From assembly GCA_025200525.1 (NCBI GenBank), contig CM045762.1, positions 123,137,752 to 123,201,751 on the forward strand: 64,000 nucleotides of DNA. Reading direction: 5' to 3'. The position numbers and the translations under genes are program-made. Origin of the DNA: Camellia lanceoleosa. Lineage: Eukaryota; Streptophyta; Magnoliopsida; Ericales; Theaceae. Positions 11,630 through 27,470 of this stretch are shown here, piece by piece. The notes beneath the pieces were generated by a model. That model saw only the letters and a program-made list of their open reading frames with translations, searched no databases and was not told the DNA's origin. Within the stretch, counting starts at the first letter, position 1; every line of letters starts with the position of its first letter.

Positions 11630-12199
11630 TTTTCATGAACCATCTGACCACTATACATGTATAAATAAATATTTAAAAATTAAATAATAACATAAATTTT
11701 GTTTAAAATATACACGAAAAATATTTAGAATTATTTAAGTTTTAACCTTTTAAAATTATTTTTCTAATAATTGTGTGCTCTATGTCCTTGGAAATAAAAA
11801 ATACATATCATAGTTTAATTGGCAAATTTTTTTTTAATTTTTAAAAAAGATGATAAATTACAAAAGCTACATTCACATAAAAAATGAATAGATTTCGTCC
11901 TGGGTTTTGTAATTCTAGTTTATTCTATGTAAAAATTCACCCCATGACATGGTAAATCACAAATGTATCCTTTGTCTATTTTGTAAAGTGGCAAATTTTG
12001 TTTACTATTGTTTAAAAATTATAATTTGTCTTATGTCATATAAAATGGATAATGGTTAGTTTTTGGAGTTAAGGTTGTGGTAGACATTAAAAGTGACCTA
12101 AAAACTAGTTGATTCGACTTTTATGCCAACTTGACTTTACCTAATTATCAAAAATTTGTCTTAATCAATACCCAACTCATGAACTACTTGACTCGTTTA
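11630..12199. other. Intergenic, no gene recognised
   Basis: AT-rich sequence without a recognisable gene or clear repeat boundary. Confidence 0.4.
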
Positions 12200-12208
12200 C
12201 TTATTAAA

Positions 12209-12551
12209 GGTTAAATTACAAATACATCTCCTAAGGTTTGTTTAAAATACAGATTGGCCCCCTCTATGGTTTGAAAAATTACAGATCCTTATTAGAATTT
12301 TTTATTTAACAAAATTAATTAAAAAAATGAAATTCATAATTGCTCTCCTATACAATAATAAAATTATCTAAAATATTAATTGAAACATATTTTTAACATC
12401 ATTAAAAATTATTAATTGCCTTGATGATTTATTAATAAAATGGACGATTTGTTATGAAATTAGAAACCTAAGGGAGTGGGATGTAATTTTCAAAACCACA
12501 GGGGCGATTCATATTTTTATTAAATCTCAAGGCTGTATTTGTAATTTATCC
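12209..12551. mobile_element. Mutator-type MITE with perfect 9-bp target duplication
   Basis: The terminal inverted repeats are GGTTAAATTACAAATACA on the left and GGATAAATTACAAATACA on the complement of the right end. The element is flanked by an exact 9-bp direct repeat CTTATTAAA at 12,200-12,208 and 12,552-12,560; a 9-bp duplication is the signature of the Mutator superfamily. Inner parts of the arms also pair (CCCCCTCTATGGTTT with CGCCCCTGTGGTTT). Total 343 bp, non-coding. Confidence 0.8.
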
Positions 12552-12560
12552 CTTATTAAA

Positions 12561-13080
12561 TTGATATATACATATCTATTAGTACTATTTTATAATAAAA
12601 ATAAGAAATATAAACATGTTATTCGTTTTAATTTTTAAACTTGGGTAAAAATTGTATATATTTATGTATAAACTATTGTATGAATATTTATTATGTATGA
12701 AAGAACTATCTAAGATCTAGTCAGTTTGAACTATAAAATAAGCTCTAGTTCTAATTTTGGATCTCGTCTAAAAATTGATTGGTCAATTAATAAGCATTTG
12801 ATAATAATAAATTTAAAATTTATATTTAACTTATATCATAGTTTGTTATGTTGTGGTGAATATGAGCTAAGTTTTTTTAGATGGGATACATGAGCTAATT
12901 TGAAAGTATCAATATTAGATTAAACACTAAAAGTAGTATAGAAACTGAGTTCAAATTGATTTTTATCTTACTTCTTAGCTCAATTCCTATCACCCTCGGA
13001 GAATTGTCTAGTTCATTTCCAATCAAAGAATTATTTGGCCCAGTTGTTTATTTAATTCTAAATATGGCAAGCATTTTTGA
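12561..13080. other. Intergenic, no gene recognised
   Basis: AT-rich sequence between a Mutator MITE and an LTR-like stretch. No domain or RNA gene seen. Confidence 0.4.
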
Positions 13081-15094
13081 ATGTTAAATGTGCAGTAAAT
13101 ATTTTGCTGTCCAAGTTCCATCATGCCCAGCCCTTGCCTCTTTCAACTTGTCATTTTTACCAGTTCTAGTGCTGCCTCATTTGCTGCTGAATCATCCCAA
13201 ATTGGAATTTGAGCTGCTTGTTCAAGAATTAGAATTTGAGTTTTGTTATGCATTACTAGGCATTCAAACTTTATAAATAGAACCCTATAAAAACAAGTGC
13301 TCTGCACTATGAATGTATAAGATCATAGAGAAATATATGAACCCTAATTCAAGAGTTTAAGTCATTTAATTTGAGAATTCAAGAAAAGTGTGTGATTAAA
13401 TGTAAGAAATGAAACTAAAATGAAGAATTTGGAGTCAATACTTGCATGTATGCATAATTTTGGCTAGTTTCATCAATTTGAGTTTGGTTCATGCTACTAA
13501 GGTATGAAATGAGAATCATATCACACATGCATCCATGAATTATGAAAATTTGAAGCTCAATTGCATGGTTTTCAAGTCTAGGAAAAGAATTAAAGTCAAA
13601 TTAGTACATGCATGGTGAATTCTCAAAGTTTTAAGCTTTAATTTTGCCAATTGAGTTAGTATCCATATTTTTGGTTGTGTATTTGAACATAAGAGTATGT
13701 CATGCATGAATTGTGGACCTTCAATATGTTTTTTGGAGTTCAAATTGCATTATGGAAATTCCAGAATATGGTTGCATCGCTCGAGCGCACTTTGCATGCT
13801 CTTAGTATTTTTGCAAGGATTAGCAGTTGGCTCGAGCGACCAAGTGTACGCTTTAGCAAACTCAGCTTTACATTGCATGTGGACCGAGCCTAGAATTTCT
13901 ACATCCAAAAGTTTTACAAAGTTTTGTAGACCGCTCGAGTAACCAAAGTTGTGCTCGAACGAACTACCCTATTTTTAGCATTTTTGAAATACATTTCCAA
14001 ATGCACACTTTCATCCTCTTACATCCATAGGCATTTTGAAGCCATTATTTGGACAATGATAATAAGGAAAAGAGTTAGAAACACACTAAGAGAGGACTGA
14101 ATTAGATAAGCCATAGTTTGGGGACGTGTGTTTCAATCCAAATATGTTATGTGTTTGTATAGGTCACGCTTCGCTCTACTCAGCTTTGTCTAAGGAGCCA
14201 TTTGTGAGTAATAACTCAGAAGTTATGTTTGATTACAAGTATTTTCTCGATTTACAAATTATATTATGTTTCTCAATTGATATTTTATGAATGAATGAAT
14301 AATTGTCCATTTTCTAAAATGTAATTATGGTATTCTTAGCATCTATATCTCAAGTATCGCCATCTGTTATCGAGATCTTTTGGGTTCCAACTCTTGGAAC
14401 TGCTTTGTTAAACCTTAATGGTATCCGCTTGGATTATGCATAATCATTTGTCTCGATCTGAATAGGTCTTATATGACCATCCTCTGTTAGCTAATAGATA
14501 TACCACGACGCATGATTACAAGTCTAAATATGTATCTGATTATGTTATGATCTGAAACTCTGAATTTGAAATTTTATATTATGGGAGATTATTCATTAAC
14601 CTTTTACTCTGTTATTATTTATTAGGCTCCAACTCACTTTATATATATATATATATATGTAGGTGATTAAGCGCAAGACCAAGCCTAGAGTTGTTTGTTT
14701 GGATTTCTGTTTTACAAAGCCAACCTTTGTGCCTTACGTAGAGATTCCAGAAATGTCAAGTGTTAAGGCTTCATAAACTGGGGAGTTAGCCTTTTACTAT
14801 GTAATGAAATTGTTTTGAAAAATGAGAACAATGTTTTTGTATGTAGGGTTTATCCCTTTATGATGAGATTGGATTGTGTGTTCTTTTGAATGATTATATG
14901 AATATATATGTATATAAATGTGTAAATTTCTTTGTCTCATATAAGTGTGCACAATTCATTGGACGATTTAGTTTAACATATTTGCTTTTGCAAACCTCTA
15001 TAATTATGTGTATGTTTAATGAGGCTTATAGTAATGTCGGATTACTGACCAGTCACTTCACTAATCCCTTCAAGCAGGGTTGGGTCGTAACAGT
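13081..15094 (+). mobile_element. Possible solo LTR with CTCGAGCG boxes
   Basis: The stretch contains a TATA-like box (TATAAATAG, about 13,273), a cluster of CGCTCGAGCG-type boxes (13,780-13,965) like those in the LTRs at 30.6, 32.8 and 40.6 kb, and ends TTGGGTCGTAACA, a usual plant LTR terminus. The start is tentatively the TGTTAAATG at 13,081. No matching 5-bp target duplication was found, so the limits are uncertain. The short open frames inside carry no domain. Confidence 0.4.
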
Positions 15095-15096
15095 TA

Positions 15097-16403
15097 GGTG
15101 CCGTTTGGTAACACTTACGTTTTGAGTTTTCTGTTTATATTTATAAAAATTTAAAAAACTCAAATAAAAACTTGTTTGGTAAATTTTTAATTTATAAATC
15201 AGTGGTCTCAATTTATAAATTTGGTCAAAAAATGTAAACTAAAAAAATGTGTTTTTGTTTTGAGTTTTGAATTTTTTTTTTTTTTAACCATCTAACACTA
15301 GCCACCACCCACCACCATTTTCCACCACTATCTTCCACTACCACCACCCATTCACCACCACCACCTGCCACCACCACCCACCAGCCACCAGCCATCAGTC
15401 ACCTGCCACCCACTCGCCACCACCACCCATCCCTCGCTGCCACCACCACCACCACCCCCCACCTGCCATCCACCCGCCACCACCCACCACCCGCTACTAC
15501 CATCCATCGCCACCATCACCACTCACCACCCACTTGCTACAACCATCCACCACTAGCCACCACCACCACCCACCACCACACACCACCACCCACCACCACC
15601 ACCACCACCATCACCCACCACCCACCACACCCACCGCCACCACCACCCACCACCACCACCACCACCACCACCACCACCATCACCACCACCCACCACCACC
15701 ACCACCACCCACTTGCCACCCACCACCACCACCACATCCACCCACCACCACCACTACCACCACTCGCCACCTATCGCCACCACCATCCATCACCACCGCC
15801 ATCCGCCACCTACCACCACCACCACCCACACGCCACCACCACCACTACCACCCACTCGCTACCACCCACCACTATTTCCCACCCACCCACCACCTACCAC
15901 CACGCCACCATCCGCCATCCACCACATGCCACCACCACCACCACCCGCCACCACCACCATCACCACCCACTCATTACACCACCACCACCACCACCACCAC
16001 GCCACCATCTACTGCCACCACCATCACCACCACCACCACCACCACTACCCATCACCACCGCCATCCGCCATTTACCCACCACCACCGCCACCACCACCAC
16101 CACCACCACAACCACCACCACCACCCACTACCCACCACCACCACCACCACACCACCACCACCACACACACCACCACCCACCACCACCACCACCCACCACA
16201 CCACCACCACCACCACCACTTGCACCCACTTTCCACCATTTCTCACTCTTTTTTATATTTTTAAAATTTTTTAAACATTTTGTCAATTACCAAACGTGTT
16301 TGTAGTTTATGTTTTATTTAAAATAAACAAAAAATAAACAAAAACCAATTTATAAAATTTTTGTAAATATAAACTGAAAACGTAAACGTTACCAAACAGA
16401 CCC
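15097..16403. mobile_element. Tourist-like (PIF/Harbinger) element hosting a CCA microsatellite
   Basis: The termini are GGTGCCGTTTGGTAAC on the left and the complement GGGTCTGTTTGGTAAC on the right. They are flanked by TTA at 15,094-15,096 and 16,404-16,406, the target site of the PIF/Harbinger superfamily. The subterminal arms also pair, for example TTACGTTTTGAGTTT with TTACGTTTTCAGTTT. Between the arms is the trinucleotide array described separately, which explains the 1.3-kb size. No transposase is present, so it is non-autonomous. Confidence 0.72.
15297..16230. repeat. Expanded (CCA/CAC)n microsatellite, about 930 bp
   Basis: Almost uninterrupted CCACCA/CACCAC sequence with occasional CCT, CGC and CAT interruptions. 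It is cytosine-rich on + and guanine-rich on -. Long open frames on both strands (His/Thr/Pro-rich on +, Gly/Val/Trp-rich on -) are by-products of the lack of stop codons in the repeat and are not genes. Confidence 0.95.
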
Positions 16404-16439
16404 TTACCTTTTCACAATATGACTAAAAAGAGTGGTGAA

Positions 16440-16893
16440 ACCATATTGAAAGATTGATAATGGTGAAGCTCAAAAGGAAGGACTCTTGCTCTATCGTAGC
16501 TTTCTCATAATTCGAGTGGAGATCAACACCAATGAACCTCTCCCTAAAGGCCTATGGCTAAAAAGGAATCAGGAGGGCAATGATACTTGGATCTCCTTCA
16601 AATATGAGATTTGTTATGATTGTGGCCGCCTAGGTCACGATAAGAATACATGCAAGTTTGTATCCAAGGAGCAAGGGAAAGATTCAGGTTATGGCCCAGA
16701 ACTGCGATCGAGGATGACCAAGAGTTTAGGTGGCTGGACAAGAAAATATCTTGTCGGCCATTCGAGGAGTTTGAATTCCCAAGTTAATCCCCCCAATTAT
16801 CGTCGAAGGAATGCCTCAATAGTTTACCCAAACGACGATAGCGACGGCGCATGTGGCAACACGTGAAGCTGTCATGCATGACCCATGAGAGAA
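16440..16893 (+). pseudogene. LINE ORF1 (gag-like) fragment, 5' part
   Basis: The frame open from 16,486 to 16,866 has the features of plant L1-type ORF1 proteins. A basic block (FLIIRVEINTNEPLPKGLW) is followed by DTWISFKYEICYDCGRLGHDKNTC, whose CX2CX4HX4C knuckle (CYDCGRLGHDKNTC) is characteristic. It would bind LINE RNA. The N-terminal domain is missing and the frame stops at 16,864-16,866. A Mutator-like element has inserted just downstream, and ORF1-like sequence seems to resume at 17,726. Confidence 0.65.
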
Positions 16894-17715
16894 GCATTAA
16901 GATCCTCTAGAGTGTATTCTCTAGAGTGATCTCCTAGGGTGATCCATCCAAGGGCTGAGGCTAAGTCTCACCAAAATGACATCGTTTTGGTGAGTAATTT
17001 CAAAAATAAAAAAAATAAAAAAATTCAGATTTCAAACTCTCTCTCTTCTTTTTCCATCTCTGTTCATCAATGGAGGAACCAGACTCATCTAACAAACCCC
17101 ATCTTCTAATTCCAGATCCAACATCTCCGATCCACTCAACCTAAATTGAACCCATAACCAAAATCACCATAAACATTGCAGCGAATCGACGTGAACCCAT
17201 TTCACGGAGAGACCGAAAATGCAAGATGGCGGTGGTGGATTTTGAGTTTGAAATGATGGTGTTGAGAAGCGCAGTGGAGGTAGAGAGTGAAGGAACAAAG
17301 TGAGCAGTGGTAGGTGAAGCCAGAGCAAGGTGTTTGGCAATAGGTGCAGGGGATTTAGGGGTTGTTGTTGAGGGGATTAGGAGGTGGATTGAGGAGGAGA
17401 GAGAGGGAATGAAAGAGGTAGAGGGGATGGAGAGATTGGAGGGGAAGTTTGAGGCAAGAAATGTGGAGGAAAAAGGTGCAAACTGGCCATCTGTTGGGAT
17501 TGATCTGGGTAGAAGTGGATGATCATGCCACACACAATCAATGGCCATCTCTCTCTCTCTCTCTCTGTGTTTTTGTGAAATCTGGAATTTTATTTTATTT
17601 TTTAAATTACTCAAAAACTTGCATCTCAAATTTTGGAAGGAGTAAGACACGTGGCAGCCATTCATGCATCACTGCAGGAGATCAATGTTGGACTTCACTC
17701 TAGAGGATCCTTCCG
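16894..17715. mobile_element. Mutator-like element with 10-bp direct repeats, inserted in LINE
   Basis: Terminal inverted repeats centre on GATCCTCTAGAGTG (16,901-16,914) and its complement (17,696-17,709). The element is bounded by an exact direct repeat CATGAGAGAA at 16,884-16,893 and 17,716-17,725, fitting the 9-10 bp target duplication of Mutator elements. It splits LINE ORF1 debris. The interior (about 17,040-17,560) has higher GC content and long open frames on both strands, unlike a simple MITE, and may be captured host sequence (Pack-MULE style). No domain was recognised. Confidence 0.65.
17144..17665 (-). CDS. Unrecognised 174-codon open frame inside Mutator-like element
   Basis: A frame on - begins with Met at 17,665 and ends at 17,141. 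The start region covers a CT microsatellite giving REREREMA, and a more likely start is the second Met (about 17,545, MAIDCVWHDHPLLPR). The rest is Ser/Pro/Thr-rich (SIPSTSFIPSLSSSIHLL) and ends in a basic then hydrophobic tail (MGSRRFAAMFMVILVMGSI). The opposite strand is also open over much of this span, with an acidic, Glu-rich product (about 17,307-17,522). Neither resembles a family known to me. It may be a captured gene fragment or chance; function unknown. Confidence 0.25.
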
Positions 17716-17725
17716 CATGAGAGAA

Positions 17726-18250
17726 TACTAGCACTACCTTGGTCACCACTTACTCCTGTACAGTGTCGTGCACAAAATTTCTAGCTCCTAGCTCAACAGT
17801 GACCATTGACACAGTTAGTGGCCATTTAATTTCTGTGGATCAGAGACACCTCCTTTAAAGAAGGCTGAACAACCCATCTCTCACTCCTCTAAGCCTGATT
17901 CAAAAAACCAGTCTATTAGCCCAAGCCACAGTTTATCCATATGCGGTTCTGTTTCCACTGGGCCTTATTTTGTGACTGAAACCCCAGATATCGCACATGG
18001 GAATGAATCCACTACCTCTCCATCTGGTATGGACCTTACTAACTTAATTTTGATATTTTTTAAATTTTTTTTTTTAAAAAAAGATTGTAACATGTTAGTT
18101 TGTTAGTAAAGTTATATTACAACTAAAGGGGTTGCCGCTACTCCATCAACTCAAATTCCTAACATTTCTTTCACTACACCTTAAAATGTGACTACAAGAT
18201 CACAAATTGAATTTATGAGCCAAGCGCCCATATCTACATCAACCCACTTG
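17726..18250 (+). pseudogene. Probable LINE ORF1 remnant, 3' part
   Basis: After the Mutator-like element the sequence resumes with Thr/Ser/Pro-rich codons interrupted by stops, plausibly the low-complexity C-terminal part of LINE ORF1. It fades into AT-rich sequence after about 18,250. No reverse transcriptase was found downstream, so the LINE is 3' truncated or eroded. The call is inferred mostly from position. Confidence 0.35.
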
Positions 18251-18696
18251 ACATACTTGTTTTAAATAATTTTAAAAGCACAAACAGGATATGATAAACA
18301 TTGACTAATCTACATTTTCTTTTAAAAAATGTAAAAAAAGGATCATCTAATATAAAATATAAATATACATGGTGAATTAATATAATATTTAATTTACAAT
18401 TAATTTCAAAATCTCAATTCAAAAGAATTGGAATTGGGCAAATGCGGGTTGGACAAAATTTTTGGTGGGTGTATTAAGGAATAGGTGTCGTGTTGTGTCA
18501 TTTTGAATTCGTTTATCTCAATACGAGTTTAGCTTGTTCAATATTTTGTGTAATCATATCTTGTCATTTTCAGTCCATTTTTTATTCATATCGTGTCATA
18601 TCAAAAAATTTCATTACTAACTAAAAATATCAAATGTTTGAAAAAAAAAATTACAAGTTAAATTTAATAAAACTAACCTTTATTAATTAAAATTAC

Positions 18697-18947
18697 GGGA
18701 AACACTATGCACAATATGCATCTTATAACTAAAAAAAAAAAATGACATAATTTTAATTTTTTGAGTCATAATTAAAAAAAAAAAAATGCCATAACTAAAC
18801 ACAACACGAGGCATAACTAAAGAACCCATAAGTCATAACTAAAATAATGTCATAACTAAGAAGAAAATTAATCATAACTAAAGAAAAAAATGACATAATT
18901 AGGGGTATGATACACCCTTTTTAAAATGGTGTATATTACAATTTCCC
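18697..18947. mobile_element. MITE with repeated CATAACTAAA motif, copy A
   Basis: The left end GGGAAACACTATGCAC and the complement of the right end AGGGAAATTGTAATATACACC form imperfect inverted ends. The interior repeats CATAACTAAA-like decamers at least five times (18,795-18,890). A related element lies at 59,125-59,433. Non-coding. Confidence 0.5.
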
Positions 18948-19012
18948 TAAAATTATTCATAAAAATATTTGATTTCAACTCAATTTCATTTTCTGAATTT
19001 ACAAAAATTATT

Positions 19013-22000
19013 GTGACGCCCCAAATTTTTGGAACATCAAGGAAAATTAAATTAATAAAATGACTTAATAAATCAAAAAGTTGACATCTTAATAGGACAT
19101 TCCAACTCTTATACATAACCAAAGGTTCAAATAACATTAAATAAAAACTTAAAATTATCCAAATACAACATCAAAAGAAATTACAAAGTCCCTAATAGCT
19201 AATACATAAGATGATAAAATTTATTCGACTCTAGTCACAGTTTCAAGTATGCCAAGGCTCTACGTATACGTTAGCGTCAACTCTTTTCAGCTTCAATTAT
19301 TTCCTCGCCAAAACCTGACATAAAAGGCCAGGGCAACAAAACACATGTTATAAGTTTCGCAACACAGTAAGAAAACACAACAAACCTACCTTTCTTTTTA
19401 AGAGAAAAATAATGAGATTATAAACATGAGATAACAATATAGTTGTAAACATAAATTACAATCATTAAAATAATTTCAATAATTTTAATAAATTTGGTGA
19501 CGCTCGAAATCTCACCAAAGAGATTTAACTTACCAACCACTAAGTATGACAACGGTTAATTTGAAACCCCCCATTGGTCAAATATTCAAGTGTTTCCAAC
19601 CGTAACTACCGTGGATGCCCACGTCCGAGTTACATACCCAAATAGTGGCATTCGTGATTTGTCCCAAGGAAATGGTCTACCTAACCTCCGTGTGCCACCA
19701 AAGACATTCATCCTTATTCCAAAACCAAATACCGAAAAGGGTTCAAATAAGTCTCGTGTCATCTTAAGGTTTCGCGACACAATTTACGTGAGAATTCTCA
19801 AAACTAGGGCTAACCCTGAACAACCGGTATTAACCGTCAACTCTTAATTTCGTACACTCTTTAAAACCAAGACTCACCCTGAACAACTGGTATTAACCGT
19901 CAACTGTTAATTTTGTACACTTCGTTGATCATTTTAATTAATTTTCGTACTAATTACAAATTAGATCATAATCGATATTATACCATTTCAACATAATTTT
20001 TAACAGAAAATATCAACACATACTTTCTACAACAATCCATCAATGTTTATAAATTATTGTGAACAATTTAATCAAGCCATGGTGTGAAATAATAATTTTA
20101 AATACTAAAATAAATCTCAACACAAACATACAGGGACTACTAATTTACAAGATTCAATTAAATAGACTAGCACAATACTTATTTTCAATCCTAATAAACA
20201 ATTGAAGTAGTAATCTTGATTCTTTATCATTCTTTTCAGAATTTTCATAATATAATTTTTTCGTAGTTAAAACTATAAATAAATTATTTATGCAATTCAC
20301 AAATTCATGTAATTATATGAGATACTTAAAAACATGTTAGGATCATTTTTCGAAAGAATTTCCTAAAAATAAGTTATAAATAATTCTATAAAATTTCAAG
20401 ATATTTTATGACACAGATTCCTCGCATTTTTTTAAAGTAATTCCACACTTAACTTTATAAATCAATTCCATAATCTAAAGATTTTTTATTTAGAAAATAC
20501 CAGATTTGGTTTAATATAGAATTTTAATAATTTTTCAAATGTGTAGTAAAATCTATCTACAATTTTAGATTTCATTAAAATTTCATATAAATTTACAAAA
20601 CTAGAATAATTGTTACAAAAATTCTTGGATAAACTAGATATCGTTCTTAACAACTTTCTAGAAGAGATCATCACAAAATTTTGAGTATAAAATTGTCTAA
20701 AATTCGTACAAGTTTACGCAAATTGAAGAGTCATATAATCAAATCAAATAAAATCTTCAATCATCTCTTTAATGGCACAAACTACACATGCAAGTCTAAT
20801 TCCAAAATTATAACACGATTTTAAGACTACTAATAAAAATAAATTTCAAATATTTAATATACAAATCACAAATTTACATACAACTATAAACAAGATTTTA
20901 TCTCAAGTTTCAGCTATATGAACAGAAATATGAAAATTTAACAATTAAAAAGAATGAGAGGGTTGAGAGAGTTTTCTTACTATGTTAGGTTGTTAACGAT
21001 TTATCATTCGAATTTGATTTATGATTCTAACCGTAAGGTATGACCGTCCTGGCTCCATGATCTTCTCGCTGAAATTTCACCTCAATCGGACACGATCTCA
21101 CCGTTGATCTTCTATTTGGTTCTCTCAGAATTTTCAATTGTCGATCATCGTCTTAGACTCAGAATTTGCAAGATCTAACCCCAAAAATAGATTCTACACG
21201 TCGAAAAACCTAAGGTGGTCATCCCCGAAGTCATACAACCACTCAATTAACCCAAATGTACTAGGATGCAGCATAGAACCATGAGCCAAGAAACGTTGGA
21301 TAAAATTCAGTTCATCTTCTCCCAACAACCACAGCATGCCGAACAGAAAGACCCAGAAATTTAGTTTCAATGCCACCAGTTCAAATACTTGTATCTTCTT
21401 CATCATAACTCCATTTTACCATATCTTTATGTCATTGTATTTACCTTATGGCCTAGTTTTTGTTTCACTCCTTACACGCCACGTCCCATCTCTTTTTGCA
21501 TGCCATCGGATCTCTAAAATTTGATGAAAAATAAGATTTTTTCCTCTCGTCTCGGACTTTTCTTCGAACCATCTTGCGGATTTCATAACTTTCTTAATTC
21601 TTAACAGTTTTACTTCATTCTTTCGCCAATCTATTCAACTTACTTCGTACTTCATCTTACATGACCTATTTTTCTTACTTCTTCCTGGAATGGATGGTTT
21701 TGGCATGCCGAAAGTAAGCCGAAAACTAACTTTTAAAATTTAAAATAAACTTCTCCAACTTTGTTTCTTTCTTCTCTATCTTCCTTCTTCTTCTCTTTCT
21801 TCACTTACAACACGTTGTGAATGGTGGTTCTAATGATAATGCAATTAGGTGATTGTGGTGGTGGCGGTTCGACGGTGTGACAGTGGTGCAGAAGTTCGCA
21901 AGTTGGTGGTTCGGGTGGTGATAGTATGGGTTACGGCTGTGGCTATGGAGGTCGGCAGGAGGAGGAAAAACAGAGATAAAGAAGGAGAAAGGAAGTTTTG

Positions 22001-22300
22001 AGAATGAGAGGTGGAGAGAAAGAGAGAGAGATAAAACGGACAGAGAGAGAGAGATAGAGAGAGAGAGATGAAACTAGAAGAGAAGCAAAAGATGCAGAAA
22101 TGTGAGGAAAAGTTAGGCTCAATTTATGGAAAATATGAGAAAGAGTAAAAGAAAATGAAAAGAAATTAAAAGAATGGGATAAAAGGAAATGGAACACGCG
22201 GTACTGCATGTCCACCACATTTTCTTTTGATATAGAAAATGATTGCACATGGAAGGTGGGAAGCAAGAAAACATGGGGGGCAAACTCATGGTTTTTTTTA
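19013..22300 (-). other. LTR-like, gene-free region
   Basis: TGTGACGCCCCAAATTT at 19,013 resembles a plant LTR terminus. Downstream, a 63-bp tandem pair (about 19,802 and 19,865, core ACCCTGAACAAC and TATTAACCGTCAACT), a CT-rich stretch near 21,770-21,810 and GA-rich tracts (22,015-22,070) suggest the promoter side of a minus-strand retroelement or degraded LTR. No matching terminus or target duplication was found. Several 60-110 codon open frames here carry no recognisable domain. Confidence 0.3.
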
Positions 22301-23440
22301 TCAGGTTTTAGTAGAGAAAATATTACATTCCTGTGTAATTTGATTACAAAAAAAATATAGAAAAAAATATAATAAAAATATCATAAGGTTTATAAATTAA
22401 TATTGAATAATAATATAAAGTCAAAAATATTTTATTTTATTTTATTTTGAATAAATTTTAGTATAAAAATATATAGACTATTAAATTCAAAATATTGTGA
22501 ATAATTATTTAAAAAAATTAAAAAATATATATTATTTTTATTATATGACAATACGAAGTTACACAATCATATCTTATTATTATATTTTTTACTATATTAA
22601 CTCAAATAATAGACCGAAAATTCATTATCTTCAATTAAAAACAAAAAGAAAACATATATTATCCTTAAAATGCTATTTTACATATTTTTTAATAAGTTAA
22701 ATGGAAATACATAAGAGATTAAACAAATGTCATGTCATCTATGAGTGAAAATAATATTAAAATATGTACCTAATTCTTCATTAAATGAATTATTTGTATC
22801 AATTTCGTATTTGTGTAAGTTTGACATATACAGTTCTACCCTTGATATTATCGAGTCATATCATATACATATTTGTGTCAAAAAATTATCAACTTCGACC
22901 TATTAATTTCATATACAATTCAAGTCATATTAGGGCCCTATTTGGGAAGAGGGTTAAAAGTCAAACGTTAGTTTTTAACCATTTTTTAATCATATCACCT
23001 CTCATATTGTTTACATATTATTTTTAAAAAATTAGAAAATAAATTTTTAATTATTTTCTCAAAACGCCCCTAGGTATCGTATTCAAAATTTTCATCCTCA
23101 GGCCTTGTTTGGTATATACTAAAAAATTCAAAAAGTGAAAAAGTCACTATTGTATTTAAGCCACATCATCTTATTTAAGTCACATCACTTCTCTATCACA
23201 TTACTTCAAACCCAATCTATACCCAATCTATATTTCATAAAAGTCAAAAAATATAATTATTTAGGACATCTCAAATTACCTCTTAATTAGCAGGGTACAG
23301 CAATTAGAGATAGATGGGCCAAATAATAGCAATTAGATCCGGACCATAGCCTAGCCCGGAAAGTATACGTAGGCGCTGACGTTAGCAGTCATACTAGTTC
23401 TTCCAGCACTCGTCATCCATGATTTCATCATATCTTCCTT
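22301..23440. other. Intergenic, upstream of the aldo-keto reductase gene
   Basis: Strongly AT-rich to about 22,930. Then there are two short stretches resembling Tourist-like ends (GGGCCCTATTTGGG at 22,934; GGCCTTGTTTGGTATA at 23,102) without recognisable partners. No gene seen. Confidence 0.4.
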
Positions 23441-23450
23441 CCTCATTCTC

Positions 23451-23458
23451 TATATAAG
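23451..23458 (+). promoter_or_regulatory. TATA box of the aldo-keto reductase gene
   Basis: CTCTATATAAGTTC lies about 120 bp upstream of the start codon, a normal distance for a plant promoter with a short leader. The predicted leader contains a GA repeat (about 23,517-23,566) ending just before the ATG. Confidence 0.6.
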
Positions 23459-23516
23459 TTCATTTCTCATCATCACACCATCTCCATGCCACTACTACTG
23501 CTCTTTCACAATATCT

Positions 23517-23566
<50 letters not shown>
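23517..23566 (+). repeat. (GA)n microsatellite in the 5' leader
   Basis: About 50 bp of GA repeat with one AAAG interruption, immediately upstream of the ATG at 23,573. GA/CT tracts in leaders are common in plant genes and are length-variable. Confidence 0.8.
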
Positions 23567-23571
<5 letters not shown>

Positions 23572-23572
23572 A

Positions 23573-27192
<3,620 letters not shown>

Positions 27193-27470
27193 TAATAAAT
27201 TCAAGCAATCACAGACATAGCTTCCTTGTTTTTTCCTCAATAATTTCTCCTTATGCCCTTTGGAGAGTTTCCTCAAATTCTTGTTTAGAATATATGTGTG
27301 TTTTGTCTAGAAGCAGTATGTTGACTTAGGCTTCTTGAAAGTTCTGAATCATCATATGTTTTGGATAGTAATCATGTTTGATTTAATGATAATAATAATT
27401 TCACACTAATTAATTACTTGTCTGGTTAATTTCGCCACAGAGACTCTTGAGTGCAATTTGTTGTTTGAGT
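27193..27470 (+). other. 3' flank of the aldo-keto reductase gene
   Basis: T-rich 3' untranslated sequence after the TAG, with AATAATAATAATTT-like A/T runs near 27,390 that could serve as a weak polyadenylation region. No other feature seen. Confidence 0.35.

Noticed and set aside
13688..13942. 63-81-codon frames near the CTCGAGCG boxes
   Set aside because: No domain; located in LTR-like non-coding sequence and overlapping in several frames.
15534..16274. 246-codon His/Thr/Pro-rich frame (and Gly/Val/Trp-rich frames on the other strand)
   Set aside because: They are translations of a CCA trinucleotide microsatellite, which lacks stop codons in several frames; no non-repeat sequence is encoded.
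19586..19847. Overlapping 64- and 85-codon frames on both strands
   Set aside because: No domain, no splice context, and they overlap a short tandem repeat; likely chance.
21194..21406. 70-codon hydrophobic frame on -
   Set aside because: No recognisable family, no supporting promoter or splice signals; treated as chance in a gene-free region.
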